Assembly: GCF_900113945.1 (NCBI RefSeq)
Contig: NZ_FORG01000002.1
Span: 124,001 to 188,000 of the forward strand
Origin: Xenorhabdus mauleonii
GTDB lineage: Bacteria; Pseudomonadota; Gammaproteobacteria; Enterobacterales; Enterobacteriaceae
Direction: 5' to 3'
DNA length: 64,000 bases
This document shows, one piece after another, positions 1-10,350 of the stretch. The translations under genes and the position numbers were made by a program. The notes below the pieces were generated by a model. It saw nothing but the letters and a program-made list of their open reading frames with translations, searched no databases and was not told where the DNA came from. Position 1 is the stretch's first letter. Each line of letters begins with the position of its first letter.

Positions 1-3000
1 ACCGATCCTATCCGGCACCGTGTCGATGTGAGCCAAGCCCCGCTTTTTTCCGCTGATATCGCCTATGAACTCCATCAGGATGAATGGTTGCTTTCCCTGA
101 GTTTCCATCATTTAGTCAGTGATCACATGACACTGGAACTTATCATCACTGAAATCAACCAACAACTGCATTCCCGTGCCAGACACCATCATGCTCACGC
201 TGAGAATTCACCTGAGGCGCTTTTTTTATCTGAGGCATTGCCTTACCGAAACTTTGTCGCCCAATCCCTGAGTGTGCCGGCAGAAATACACGAAGCCTAT
301 TTTCGTGAAGAGCTGGCCGACGTAGAAATTTCAACAGCGCCTTTCGGTGTACTGGGTGTACTGGATGTGCACAGCGGGGGCAGGCAGGTAACGGAAGCCT
401 CACGGTTCATGGAGCCTGCACTGGCCAATGTGATCCGGGAGCAGGCCCGTCGTCAGGGGATCAGTCCCACCGTTCTGTTTCATGTGGCGTGGGCACAAGT
501 GCTGGCACATACCAGTGGGCAAAATGACGTGGTTTTCGGCACGGTATTGTTGGGCCGAATGCAGGGAAATGCCGGTATAGAAAAAATCATGGGGCTATTT
601 ATCAATACGCTTCCCGTGCGGATACCATTGGCAGGAAATAGCGTGCAAGAGATCCTGCAAGCCACCCACCATCGACTGATAAAATTACTGGAACATGAAC
701 AGGCGCCACTGGTGCTGGCACAACGTTGCAGCAGTGTGCCGCCTTCCCAACCTCTTTTCAGTTCACTGCTCAATTATCGCCATACCACACCGGGCGCAAT
801 CCATACCCCACTAGAAGGCGTCCGCTTGCTGGAAGTACGGGAAAGAACTAACTACCCCATCATGCTGTGCGTAGATGATTTAGGTGAAGACTTCAGCTTA
901 ATTGCCCAAGCGGTATCCGGCATTGATGCAAAACGCTTAATCGATTATATGATCACCGCCCTGACCGGATTGGTAACAGCATTGGATAGCGAGCCACAAA
1001 AACCAATCCTGAATATTTCTATCCTGCCCGCTACCGAGCGCCGACAGTTGCTGGTCGATTTCAATGCCACACAGACTGATTTCCCGCACGATGCTTTAAT
1101 CCATCAATTAGTTGAGGCACAAGTGGCTCGAACCCCCAATGCCACTGCGCTAGTCTATGGCAAACAATTTTTCAGCTATGATGAACTGAACCAGCGGGCT
1201 AACCGTCTGGCCCATCATTTGGTTGCACAAGGCATGCATCCCGATGAACGGGTGGCAATTTGTGTTGAGCGCAATCTGGAAATGGTAGTAGGGCTGCTTG
1301 CCATCCTTAAGGCAGGAGGAGCTTACGTCCCGCTCGACTTTACTTATCCGGCCGAGCGACTGGCATATATGCTGGAAGATTCAGCCCCCGTTATTGTTCT
1401 TACACAAGCATCGCTAGCTGGCAAACTGACGCACCATGTGCCTACAGTGCTCATTGATAACTTCTTCGCAGATAGAGAATCCCCCATTGAGCCACAATCA
1501 AAAAATAATCCGGATGCCAAAAGACTGGGATTGACATCCCATCATCTGGCTTATGTGATTTACACTTCCGGCTCCACCGGATTGCCTAAAGGAGTCGCCA
1601 TTACTCATCGCAATACCGTCAATTTCCTCACTTGGGCACAACGGACATTCGACCAGAAAGCGTTGGCACATACCCTTTTTGCCACTTCCTTCAGTTTTGA
1701 TCTGGCTGTATATGAATGCTTCGCCCCGCTCATTTCTGGCGGCACGGTGCATATTGTTTCCGATGCGTTGTCATTAATCGCAGCAGAACGCCCTTCAACA
1801 GAGGCATTGGCCGAAAAAAGCGGCTCCATAAGCCTCATAAATACAGTGCCATCCGCCATTGCGCAATTGCTGGAAACTGATGCTATTCCACCCACTGTCC
1901 GGGCCGTCAATTTGGCCGGCGAAGCATTGAGGCCCCATATCGTTGAACAATTGTTCACAAATTCGTCCGTGCAACATGTATGCAATCTATATGGCCCTTC
2001 TGAGACAACGACCTACTCAACTTGGGCATGCATGGATAGAGCCACTGGCTTTGTTAATCATATCGGCCGCCCCATTGCCAATACCCGGGTCTATATTCTC
2101 GACACGCATGGCCAGCCCACTCCCCTTGGTGTTGCAGGCGAAATTTATATCGCCGGTGCCGGTGTGGCGCGTGGTTATTTGAATCACCCGGAATTGACCA
2201 CCGGACGCTTTCTGATAGATCCGTTCTCATCAGAATTAAATGCACGTATGTACAAAACCGGTGATTTGGGTCGCTGGCTGCCCGATGGCAATATTGAATA
2301 TCTCGGCCGCAATGATTTTCAGGTCAAGTTACGTGGTTTCCGTATCGAACCGGAAGAAATTGAAGCTCGGCTCGCCCAATGTCAGGGAGTGCGTGAAGCC
2401 ATCGTCATTTTACGTGAAGACGAACCGAATCAAAAACGTCTGGTGGCCTATCTGTTGGCAGAGCCAGATACAGAACTGGTGCCCGCTGAACTGCACCAGC
2501 AACTTGCCCGGCATTTGGCCAGTTATATGATCCCCTGTGCTTTCGTCATCCTTGAGGCCTTTCCGCTGACGCCCAATGGCAAACTCAACCGCAAGGCCCT
2601 GCCCGTCCCTGATCAGGCGGCAATCGTAACGCATAGCTACGAAGCTCCCGCCGGTAAACTGGAAATCGCTCTGGCTGAAATTTGGCAAACATTATTGGGA
2701 CTGGAAAAAGTAGGGCGCCATGACCATTTTTTTGAACTTGGCGGCCATTCTCTGCTTGCTGTTCAGCTTATTGCACGGGTACGCCAAACACTGTCGCTGG
2801 AACTTTCTTTGCCACAATTCTTTGCCAACCCTATTTTTGCTGACTTGGCTACAGCACTGACAAAGGCACCCTCCGTGGCTCAATCTGCCATTCCTGTTGC
2901 CGACCGGCATCAACCGTTGCCGCTCGCCTTTGCCCAGCAACGCCTGTGGTTTTTGGCCTGCCTCAATCCCACGGCCTGTTTGGCCTACCAGATCCCGAAC

Positions 3001-6000
3001 GTATTGCGCTTCAACGGGCAGCTTAACCATGCCGCATTTGCGGATGCCCTTAATCGCCTCGTCTCCCGGCACGAAGGATTGCGTACCCGCTTTTTACTCA
3101 TTGATGGACAACCATGCCAGCACATTGATGCTGTCGATACCGGCTTTGCCTTGTCTTACCACGACTTGCGCAGCTCTGATCCAACCGTTTCTACTGCAAC
3201 CGCCCACAGGAAACACCTTGAAGAACTCGTTGCCCTCGAAGCAAAAACCCCGTTTGATTTCACCAATGAACCCTCAATTCGTGGTCAGTTACTGCAATTG
3301 GCAGATGAAGAACACGTCTTTATCCTTACCCAGCACCACATCATTACCGATGGCTGGTCGATAGGCATCCTTATCCGCGAGATGGGGATTCTTTACCGGG
3401 CAGCCCTTGAAAAACAGAATTCGCCTTTACCCCCTTTGCCCATCCAGTACGCTGATTATGCTGTCTGGCAACAAGAATGGCTGCGGGATGATCGCATTAC
3501 CGCACAGCAAAATTTCTGGCGGGAACAACTTCGGGATGCTCCGGCTTTGCTGGCCCTGCCCACTGATCGCCCCCGTCCTCCAGAGCAACGCTACACCGGC
3601 GGTTATGTCCCCATTCATCTGAATATCGGCACATTAGACGCCCTTCAATCCCTTGGGCAACGTCAGGACACAACGCTTTTCATGACGCTGTTGGCCGCTT
3701 GGGGAGCTGTCCTTGCGCGTTTGAGCGGGCAAGACGATATCGTGATTGGCATACCTGTCGCCAATCGCCCGCACAGAGATCTGGAAGGCGTCATTGGATT
3801 TTTCGTCAATACCCTGCCATTGCGCATCAAACTGGAAAATTGCCGCACTGTAGCCCAACTGCTTTCCCATGTCCGAGAGCAGTCACTGGCAGCCTATGCC
3901 CATCAAGATTTGCCTTTTGAGCAGTTAGTGGAAAACCTGCAACCTGAACGCAGCTTAAGCTACAGCCCTATTTTCCAAACCATGCTGGCGTTGAACAATA
4001 TCCCAACCCAATCTTTTGAATTACCGGATTTGACCGTTTCCTTGATGGAGCAGACGCGCCACTACGCAAATTTTGATTTAACCCTGTCGCTCACTGAAAC
4101 CAATAAAGGCCTTGAAGGCTATCTGGAATATGCCTTAGATTTATTCGACCGGACAACAATTGAGCGCATCGCAGGCCATTTCAACAATGTGCTGGCCGCA
4201 ATGGCAGCCGATGAAACACGGGACATTGCCCATCTGCCGATGCTATCCATTGCAGAGCGCCGACAATTACTGTTTGATTTTAATGCCCCACAAGTGAATT
4301 TCTCACCGGATGCCTTGATTCACAGTTACTTCGAAGCACAGGTACAGCGTACTCCAAATGCTGCCGCAGTCGTATTTGAAGACCAATCCCTGAGTTACCA
4401 TGAACTGAACTGCCGTGCCAATCAGCTTGCGCACAGCCTGATTGCCTTTGGTGTACGTCCGGCTGATCGCGTGGCGATTTGTGTTGAACGCAGTTTAGAT
4501 ATGATTATCGGCCTGCTTGGGATCTTAAAAGCCGGAGCCGGTTACATTCCCCTCGATCCTGCATACCCGACTGAGCGCCAGATTTATCAGTTATCAGACA
4601 GCAAACCGGTCATATTGCTGACCCAACAACATTTACAGCAGAACTTACAACAAGGTACATCATCAATTCAGGGATTATCCATCTGGCTATTGGATGATGA
4701 AACCCATCAAAGGCGCACAGAAAAACAGCCTGAACATAACCCGGACAGCAAGCGTCTGGGTCTTCAACCCCATCATCTGGCTTACATTATTTATACTTCG
4801 GGTTCAACCGGACACCCTAAAGGCGTTATGGTAGAACACCGCAATGTTGTGAGCCTGATCCACGCCCAGCGTCAGGTCAGCCATCCTTGTCCGGAGGATC
4901 GCATTTTACAATTTGTGACCATCGCATTTGATATTTCAGTGTCAGACATTTTCCCGACACTGGCATCTGGGGCGACATTAGTCCTGCGCCCGCCCCATAT
5001 CAAAGTGCCGAATAACACATTTATCGACTTCCTGCGTGAACAGGCAATCACCATCCTTAATATCCCAACCGCATTCTGGCACCATTGGGTGCAAGAGATG
5101 AAATCCGGAAGTTGTGGTTTCAGCCCCTGCCTACGCACGGTGATTGTTGGCGGCGATAAAGTCGAGCGCCGCTACCTGACAGATTGGCTGTCGCTCCCAG
5201 AAACACACTCCTGCCGCTGGTTCAATGCCTATGGCCCCACAGAGATAACCGTCACTGCCAGCACATTGCTGGTTGATGACAGCAATATTTCGACCATTAA
5301 CGACAATATTCCAATTGGCCGCCCGCTCTCCAATACCTGCATCTATATTTTGGATAAGTTCGGCCAGCCGGTTCCCATCGGTGTATGCGGTGAAATTTAT
5401 ATCGGTGGCATGGGTGTCACCCGTGGTTATTCGAATCAACCAGAGCTGACGGCAGAAAGATTTATCGCCGATCCATTCAGCAAACACCCCAATGCACGCA
5501 TGTATAAAACCGGCGATCTGGCCCGTTGGCGACTTGACGGCAATATTGAGTACCTTGGCCGCAATGATTTTCAGGTCAAAATCCGCGGCTTCCGGATTGA
5601 ACTGGGTGAAATTGAGGCCAGACTACTGCAATGCTGCGGTGTTCGTGAAGCCATCGTACTTGCCCGCCAAGACTTTTCCGGCCACGCCGTTTCCGCCAAG
5701 AAAGTGGTTGTCTCTAAAAATATAGAGGGAGAAAAACGCCTTGTTGCCTACCTACTCGCTGAACCTAATGTGAAACTGACGCCAGCAAAATTGCGTCAAC
5801 AACTGGCGCAACACCTTGCCGAATACATGCTGCCCAGTGCATTTGTGATACTTGATGCCTTTCCATTAGCACCCAATGGCAAAATTGACCGTCAGGCGCT
5901 GCCAATGCCAGATCAAACCGCGCTTGTAACCCGTGCCTATGCGCCTCCCACCGGCAGCACAGAAATGACGTTGGCGGAAATTTGGCAGGCATTGTTGGGA

Positions 6001-7983
6001 TTGGATAAAGTGAGCCGTTATGATCATTTCTTTGAACTTGGCGGCCATTCGCTGATGATAGTCAATCTGATAGAACGGCTGCGTAACCAAGGGCTGGTGC
6101 TGGATATCCGAACTGTGTTCGCCTCCCCAGTATTGGCCGATATGGCGAAAGCCGTGCGCGCCCGCAATGAAAACCCACGGCTCGCTTCCGTACCGCCCAA
6201 TCTCATTCCTGATGGTTGCAACAAGATTACTCCCGATATGTTGCCTCTCGTTGCCTTGACGCAATGCGAAATTGATGCCATTGCGGCAACCGTTCCCGGC
6301 GGAGCTGCCAATATTCAGGATATCTATCCGTTGGCCCCCCTGCAGGAAGGCATGCTGTTTCATCATCTTCTGCAAACACAAGGGGATATCTATCTGCTGC
6401 ATCTTATGCTGACTTTCGATACCCGTGAACGCCTTGATGCATTTTTGGCGGCTTTTCAGCAAACCATCGACCGCCACGATATCCTGCGGACGGCCATTTG
6501 TTGGCAAAATTTATCTCAACCGGTACAAGTCGTTTGGCGTCAGGCTTCTCTGCGCATCAATGCGTTTGTTCCGGACAATGTTCCAGATAATATGGCGGAC
6601 GGTGATAAGGATGTTCAGTCTCAGTTGAAGGCATACACAGATCCGCGCTGTCATCGCCTTGATGTCACTCAGGCTCCGCTCTTCTCCACCGATATCGCCT
6701 ACGATCCGCACCAAGGAAAATGGTTACTGGCCCTGTGCAGCCACCATATAATCAATGATCATGTCTCACTGGATCTTATCACCACTGAAATCCATCAACT
6801 TCTCTATCCACATTCCGGGCAATTATCGCTTGGGGATTCACACTCAACTGAAAGCCCAAGCGCACCGCAATTTTCTCCATTGCTGCCTTACCGTGACTTT
6901 ATCGGCCAGTCCCTGCGTGTACCTGCATCTGAACACAAAGCCTACTTCCATGAAGTACTTTCTGACGTAGATACACCAACTGCCCCCTTCGGAATTTTGG
7001 ATATCTACAGTAGCGACAAAGCCGTGACAGAGGCCATAAAGCTACTGAATGCCTCATTGTCGAGGGAAATCCGCAAACAGGCTCGTCGCCACGGAGTCAG
7101 CCCCGGAGTACTGTTCCACGTTGCTTGGGCACAAGTCGTGGCAAAACTCAGCGGGCGGAATGACGTTGTTTTCGGCACCGTTTTACTGGGACGCATGCAA
7201 AGCAATGCTGATATCACGCGGACACCGGGCCTGTTTATCAATACTCTGCCCATCCGGATCCGGCTTGGCGGGAATAGCGTACAAACAACCGTTCAAGCCA
7301 CTTACCGCAGTTTGACTCAGTTACTGGAGCACGAACAGGCATCACTGGCACTGGCTCAGTCTTGCAGTGGCGTAAAACCTCCTCTGCCGCTGTTTACTGC
7401 GCTGCTCAACTATCGCCACAGCCCATCAGATACGACCCGCAATACGTGGGAAGGCATAGAATTATTAACGGCACGGGAAAGGACGAATTATCCGCTCTAT
7501 ATGGCTGTGGATGATTTGGGCAAAGGCTTTCGGTTGGCTGCCCAAACGGTGCAACACATTGAACCGGAGCGCGTACTCGCCCATATGACCATCGCGCTGA
7601 CGGGCCTGGTTCAGGCATTAGAAACTGAGCCGGAATCCCCCATCGCCGATATTCCTGTTTTGTCCATTACTGAGCATCGACAATTACAGATAGATTTCCC
7701 GCAGGAACCATTTATTTCGGCTCAATCAATGGGTAAATCTCACGGCCATGAAGATCCAATAGGTGATATAGAAGCGTCACTGGTCAAGATTTGGCAGCAA
7801 TTATTGAAACAGGATCAAATCAGCCGACATGATAATTTCTTCACACTCGGCGGAAATTCATTGTTGGCAATACAGCTACTGGCCCGTATGCATGAACAAG
7901 GCATGCAAATCCCGCTGGCGGCGTTATTTATTCATCCGACATTATGTGAATTGGCTGAGATTGTGGCGGGTTCTTTCTCTTGA
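1..7983 (+). CDS. Nonribosomal peptide synthetase, 5'-truncated, ending in C-T without A or TE
   Basis: The reading frame is open to the left edge, so the gene starts outside the window. Domains by nucleotide: end of a condensation domain with HHLVSDH at 106-126; adenylation domain (YTSGSTG at 1561); thiolation domain (LGGHS serine at 2749); condensation domain with normal HHIITDG at 3334; adenylation domain (YTSGSTG at 4792); thiolation serine at 6049; condensation domain starting NIQDIYPLAPLQEG near 6311 with HHIINDH at 6742; thiolation domain (LGGNS serine at 7858); stop. The first and last condensation domains are of the class found as dual condensation/epimerisation domains in lipopeptide synthetases. 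The first adenylation code reads as DLYNNALTY, alanine-like. The second reads as DISNIGAVT, a relative of the lysine-type codes in paxB/paxC but with Asn for Asp at position 278. The last module has no adenylation domain: about 30 residues join condensation to thiolation. No thioesterase follows. Product unknown; likely the last gene of its cluster. Confidence 0.93.
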   Translation, partial: TDPIRHRVDVSQAPLFSADIAYELHQDEWLLSLSFHHLVSDHMTLELIITEINQQLHSRARHHHAHAENSPEALFLSEALPYRNFVAQSLSVPAEIHEAYFREELADVEISTAPFGVLGVLDVHSGGRQVTEASRFMEPALANVIREQARRQGISPTVLFHVAWAQVLAHTSGQNDVVFGTVLLGRMQGNAGIEKIMGLFINTLPVRIPLAGNSVQEILQATHHRLIKLLEHEQAPLVLAQRCSSVPPSQPLFSSLLNYRHTTPGAIHTPLEGVRLLEVRERTNYPIMLCVDDLGEDFSLIAQAVSGIDAKRLIDYMITALTGLVTALDSEPQKPILNISILPATERRQLLVDFNATQTDFPHDALIHQLVEAQVARTPNATALVYGKQFFSYDELNQRANRLAHHLVAQGMHPDERVAICVERNLEMVVGLLAILKAGGAYVPLDFTYPAERLAYMLEDSAPVIVLTQASLAGKLTHHVPTVLIDNFFADRESPIEPQSKNNPDAKRLGLTSHHLAYVIYTSGSTGLPKGVAITHRNTVNFLTWAQRTFDQKALAHTLFATSFSFDLAVYECFAPLISGGTVHIVSDALSLIAAERPSTEALAEKSGSISLINTVPSAIAQLLETDAIPPTVRAVNLAGEALRPHIVEQLFTNSSVQHVCNLYGPSETTTYSTWACMDRATGFVNHIGRPIANTRVYILDTHGQPTPLGVAGEIYIAGAGVARGYLNHPELTTGRFLIDPFSSELNARMYKTGDLGRWLPDGNIEYLGRNDFQVKLRGFRIEPEEIEARLAQCQGVREAIVILREDEPNQKRLVAYLLAEPDTELVPAELHQQLARHLASYMIPCAFVILEAFPLTPNGKLNRKALPVPDQAAIVTHSYEAPAGKLEIALAEIWQTLLGLEKVGRHDHFFELGGHSLLAVQLIARVRQTLSLELSLPQFFANPIFADLATALTKAPSVAQSAIPVADRHQPLPLAFAQQRLWFLACLNPTACLAYQIPNVLRFNGQLNHAAFADALNRLVSRHEGLRTRFLLIDGQPCQHIDAVDTGFALSYHDLRSSDPTVSTATAHRKHLEELVALEAKTPFDFTNEPSIRGQLLQLADEEHVFILTQHHIITDGWSIGILIREMGILYRAALEKQNSPLPPLPIQYADYAVWQQEWLRDDRITAQQNFWREQLRDAPALLALPTDRPRPPEQRYTGGYVPIHLNIGTLDALQSLGQRQDTTLFMTLLAAWGAVLARLSGQDDIVIGIPVANRPHRDLEGVIGFFVNTLPLRIKLENCRTVAQLLSHVREQSLAAYAHQDLPFEQLVENLQPERSLSYSPIFQTMLALNNIPTQSFELPDLTVSLMEQTRHYANFDLTLSLTETNKGLEGYLEYALDLFDRTTIERIAGHFNNVLAAMAADETRDIAHLPMLSIAERRQLLFDFNAPQVNFSPDALIHSYFEAQVQRTPNAAAVVFEDQSLSYHELNCRANQLAHSLIAFGVRPADRVAICVERSLDMIIGLLGILKAGAGYIPLDPAYPTERQIYQLSDSKPVILLTQQHLQQNLQQGTSSIQGLSIWLLDDETHQRRTEKQPEHNPDSKRLGLQPHHLAYIIYTSGSTGHPKGVMVEHRNVVSLIHAQRQVSHPCPEDRILQFVTIAFDISVSDIFPTLASGATLVLRPPHIKVPNNTFIDFLREQAITILNIPTAFWHHWVQEMKSGSCGFSPCLRTVIVGGDKVERRYLTDWLSLPETHSCRWFNAYGPTEITVTASTLLVDDSNISTINDNIPIGRPLSNTCIYILDKFGQPVPIGVCGEIYIGGMGVTRGYSNQPELTAERFIADPFSKHPNARMYKTGDLARWRLDGNIEYLGRNDFQVKIRGFRIELGEIEARLLQCCGVREAIVLARQDFSGHAVSAKKVVVSKNIEGEKRLVAYLLAEPNVKLTPAKLRQQLAQHLAEYMLPSAFVILDAFPLAPNGKIDRQALPMPDQTALVTRAYAPPTGSTEMTLAEIWQALLGLDKVSRYDHFFELGGHSLMIVNLIERLRNQGLVLDIRTVFASPVLADMAKAVRARNENPRLASVPPNLIPDGCNKITPDMLPLVALTQCEIDAIAATVPGGAANIQDIYPLAPLQEGMLFHHLLQTQGDIYLLHLMLTFDTRERLDAFLAAFQQTIDRHDILRTAICWQNLSQPVQVVWRQASLRINAFVPDNVPDNMADGDKDVQSQLKAYTDPRCHRLDVTQAPLFSTDIAYDPHQGKWLLALCSHHIINDHVSLDLITTEIHQLLYPHSGQLSLGDSHSTESPSAPQFSPLLPYRDFIGQSLRVPASEHKAYFHEVLSDVDTPTAPFGILDIYSSDKAVTEAIKLLNASLSREIRKQARRHGVSPGVLFHVAWAQVVAKLSGRNDVVFGTVLLGRMQSNADITRTPGLFINTLPIRIRLGGNSVQTTVQATYRSLTQLLEHEQASLALAQSCSGVKPPLPLFTALLNYRHSPSDTTRNTWEGIELLTARERTNYPLYMAVDDLGKGFRLAAQTVQHIEPERVLAHMTIALTGLVQALETEPESPIADIPVLSITEHRQLQIDFPQEPFISAQSMGKSHGHEDPIGDIEASLVKIWQQLLKQDQISRHDNFFTLGGNSLLAIQLLARMHEQGMQIPLAALFIHPTLCELAEIVAGSFS

Positions 7984-8005
7984 CCTCTTTTCCGTTATGA
8001 AAACT

Positions 8006-8039
8006 CTGTCTCTTGAAAACATTAAAAATCAAGAGACAG
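8006..8039 (+). terminator. Hairpin after the first NRPS gene
   Basis: Perfect 10-bp inverted repeat CTGTCTCTTG / CAAGAGACAG with a 14-nt AT-rich loop, 22 nt after the NRPS stop. There is no strong T-run, so it may be an inefficient terminator or an mRNA 3' stabiliser. The spacer from 8040 to 8226 shows nothing else I can assign. Confidence 0.45.
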
Positions 8040-8226
8040 CAATATATTCATTAAAATAATACATTTAAAGCATTGCAATAATTATATGAATGATTTTATT
8101 CCTCAAAGCGGTACGGAATATTAATTCAATCGTTTAATTTTAAAACTTATTATCGTATTACCTTGAAATGATTTTTTTCAAAAGGTATTTTGTATACTTT
8201 AAAAAAAGTTATATAAGGTATGGTGA

Positions 8227-9297
8227 ATGGCAATGAATTTAAATAATAGTAATGACAAATGGAAGAAAGGAATAATGGCGCTTTGTATTGTACTGGCGCT
8301 ATCTGCATGTGATAAAAAGAAAGAAAAACCAGCCTCTTCATCATTAACTGAAACCTCACAACATTCCTCTGCAACAGAACATGTTGAACATCAGACTAAA
8401 GAAGATAGAAATAAACCCGTTCAAAACCTTGAGCAGGTGATTTCGGAAAAAATGAATGTATATATTAAGTGCTATAACTCATTGGATAAATCTATTCACA
8501 GTAGTATTGTCCGCTATACCAGCTGGGTTAATGATTTGGGAAAAGGCCCTACCGGAAATGAAAGAATTGTTTACGGTATCTATCCCGTCACTCAAGAGAG
8601 AGTCACTAATTGCCTGAGTGAAATTAAAAAAGTTGCAGAGATGAAACCAGAACTAAAGGCTATTGACAGTATTGCAGTTAACTACATTGAGTCATCAGCA
8701 AAACTCGTACCAGAAATCAACCTACTTGCAGATTATTATGATCAGGAAGATTATAAAGATGATAATTTTTCTAAAGGTAAAGAAAATCATCATCACTTAA
8801 TGGCGGGTTATCAAAAATTTGAATCCGTATCTGCCGAATTTTCTCAATCTATTGAAAAGATCAGTGACGAACGCCAAATAACCTTCTTACAACATATAGA
8901 AAAAGAGAATGGTTTAACGTTGGATTATTATAGTCTGGCAATTTTAATTGATGCCAAACAAATCAATCGAATGATAGAAGGCGATACTTTTGATACGACT
9001 CAAGCATTAGCGATGGTCGCTGAATTGCAAAATAAAGTTAAAAGCGCCCTCCCTTTAGTGACAAAACTTAAAAATGAAGGGGGTACTTCCTATATGGGGT
9101 ATGATGCTCTATTCAGAGAAATTGATAGTTATGTTAAAGCGGCAAAAGAACGTATTCGTAGAGTTAGGGACAATGTTTCTTACACCGATTTTGAGAAAAG
9201 GCAGTTAGGTACTAATTCTGAATGGATGGTAGAGGGATCTGTCGGTAAACTGATAGATAAATACAACCGTTTTATTGATCAATTTAACAGATTGTAA
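8227..9297 (+). CDS. YiiG-like lipoprotein (DUF3829 type)
   Basis: 356-residue predicted lipoprotein. A short hydrophobic signal segment ends in the lipobox LSAC around residue 27, followed by Asp at +2, the classical enterobacterial signal for retention in the inner membrane. After a Ser/Lys-rich linker comes a long, probably helical domain without enzymatic motifs that resembles E. coli YiiG (DUF3829), whose function is not established. The ATG at 8227 has AAGG about 8 nt upstream; the in-frame ATG at 8233 is an alternative. It stands alone, in the opposite direction to the type VI genes that follow, and a hairpin closes it at 9328-9354. Family assignment is from general resemblance, not from a search. 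Confidence 0.75.
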   Translation: MAMNLNNSNDKWKKGIMALCIVLALSACDKKKEKPASSSLTETSQHSSATEHVEHQTKEDRNKPVQNLEQVISEKMNVYIKCYNSLDKSIHSSIVRYTSWVNDLGKGPTGNERIVYGIYPVTQERVTNCLSEIKKVAEMKPELKAIDSIAVNYIESSAKLVPEINLLADYYDQEDYKDDNFSKGKENHHHLMAGYQKFESVSAEFSQSIEKISDERQITFLQHIEKENGLTLDYYSLAILIDAKQINRMIEGDTFDTTQALAMVAELQNKVKSALPLVTKLKNEGGTSYMGYDALFREIDSYVKAAKERIRRVRDNVSYTDFEKRQLGTNSEWMVEGSVGKLIDKYNRFIDQFNRL

Positions 9298-9327
9298 TTA
9301 TAACTATATTGCTAAATTAAAATTAAC

Positions 9328-9354
9328 AATGGCTCTGCTTGCTCAGAGTCATTG
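9328..9354 (+). terminator. Terminator-like hairpin after the YiiG-like gene
   Basis: CAATGGCTCTG pairs with CAGAGTCATTG (one G-U pair) around a 5-nt loop, 30 nt after the stop codon. Confidence 0.5.
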
Positions 9355-9398
9355 GGTTATCTATTCGATGGATATAGTTGGTTCATTCGTTTTGTTTT

Positions 9399-9421
9399 GC
9401 ACTCAATTAATAATTGAGTGC
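9399..9421. terminator. Hairpin between convergent genes
   Basis: Perfect 10-bp stem GCACTCAATT / AATTGAGTGC with a 3-nt loop between the convergent YiiG-like gene and the second immunity lipoprotein gene. No clear T-run on either strand. Confidence 0.4.
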
Positions 9422-9458
9422 ATTATGATTTTTATTTTTCAATAAATTCAATAATAAT

Positions 9459-10247
9459 TTATTTTATCAAATCATAATTAAGTCTCTTTCCTTTTTCTAT
9501 TCTACCACTAGGATATACAACCTTTGATTGCTCTTCATTTTCTGAAATAATTATTATTGGCATTTTAGACTCATCTAAAATAGGATTGTAACTAATTTTC
9601 CCCTGTTCATTTTCATTAAGTTTTAACTGAAATTTCGTTTCACTAACACCAGTTTTTCCATATAAACCTATTTTATTTGACTTGTCTGGGTATTCAATTA
9701 AAAATGGATATATAATTGTATTATAAATAATGTTATCATTTATATATTTTGGTAATTCTTGAATGTCGTCATGATCAATCACAGTTACATTAATGCCAAC
9801 TCCAGCAGCTAACTCGGCACCTTTACCTAGATAATTCTGATTATTAGCATCTAATGCTAAATTAATAGTTTTAACTTTCCAATCACACCAGCCCCCACCA
9901 TCAATAGGGATTTTTTTCTTAAAAATTCTTGTGGTTGGATCTGCTGAAATATTTATGTCATTTACGTAATGATGTTTAGGGGTCATGAATACATTATAAG
10001 GTGAGCTACTAAAAGAAAATTTAGAATTCAAACATTTATTGGATATGTATTCAATGGTTAATCTAGGTTTAGTGTTCTTAGGTAGAATTCCTTCAAATTC
10101 AATCCATTTAGAAGTAGCTGGTGGATTAAATGGTGCTATTTTGTTGATTAATTCATCTTTAATATCTGTAATCGTATTTAGAACTAAATCACATCCAGAT
10201 AGTAAAGATATTGATAATCCAAGGAATAGTGTTAGTTTAATTTTCAT
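9459..10247 (-). CDS. Putative type VI immunity lipoprotein, copy 2
   Basis: 262-residue lipoprotein: signal peptide with lipobox LLSGC near residue 19 and Asp at +2, predicting an inner-membrane anchor facing the periplasm. It is a paralogue of the product of the next gene upstream (10351-11076). Both share a beta-rich region with 'ISN.C', a conserved GGGWCDW segment near the middle, and a C-terminal part ending with a 'YPSGRIEKGK'-type stretch (YPNGEVKYEKK in copy 1). The gene lies 103 nt after copy 1, in the effector operon order. A role as periplasmic protection against the adjacent lipase is inferred from position and localisation; I recognise no named domain. The gene is AT-rich, unlike vgrG. 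Confidence 0.7.
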   Translation of the reverse strand: MKIKLTLFLGLSISLLSGCDLVLNTITDIKDELINKIAPFNPPATSKWIEFEGILPKNTKPRLTIEYISNKCLNSKFSFSSSPYNVFMTPKHHYVNDINISADPTTRIFKKKIPIDGGGWCDWKVKTINLALDANNQNYLGKGAELAAGVGINVTVIDHDDIQELPKYINDNIIYNTIIYPFLIEYPDKSNKIGLYGKTGVSETKFQLKLNENEQGKISYNPILDESKMPIIIISENEEQSKVVYPSGRIEKGKRLNYDLIK

Positions 10248-10350
10248 AAGTTTCGCTCATAGTGTACCTGCTTTATTGTTGAAATAAACATGACAAAATC
10301 AAGTATATTAATAATTTAAATTACAATTATCTCACATGGTTACAGCTAAT

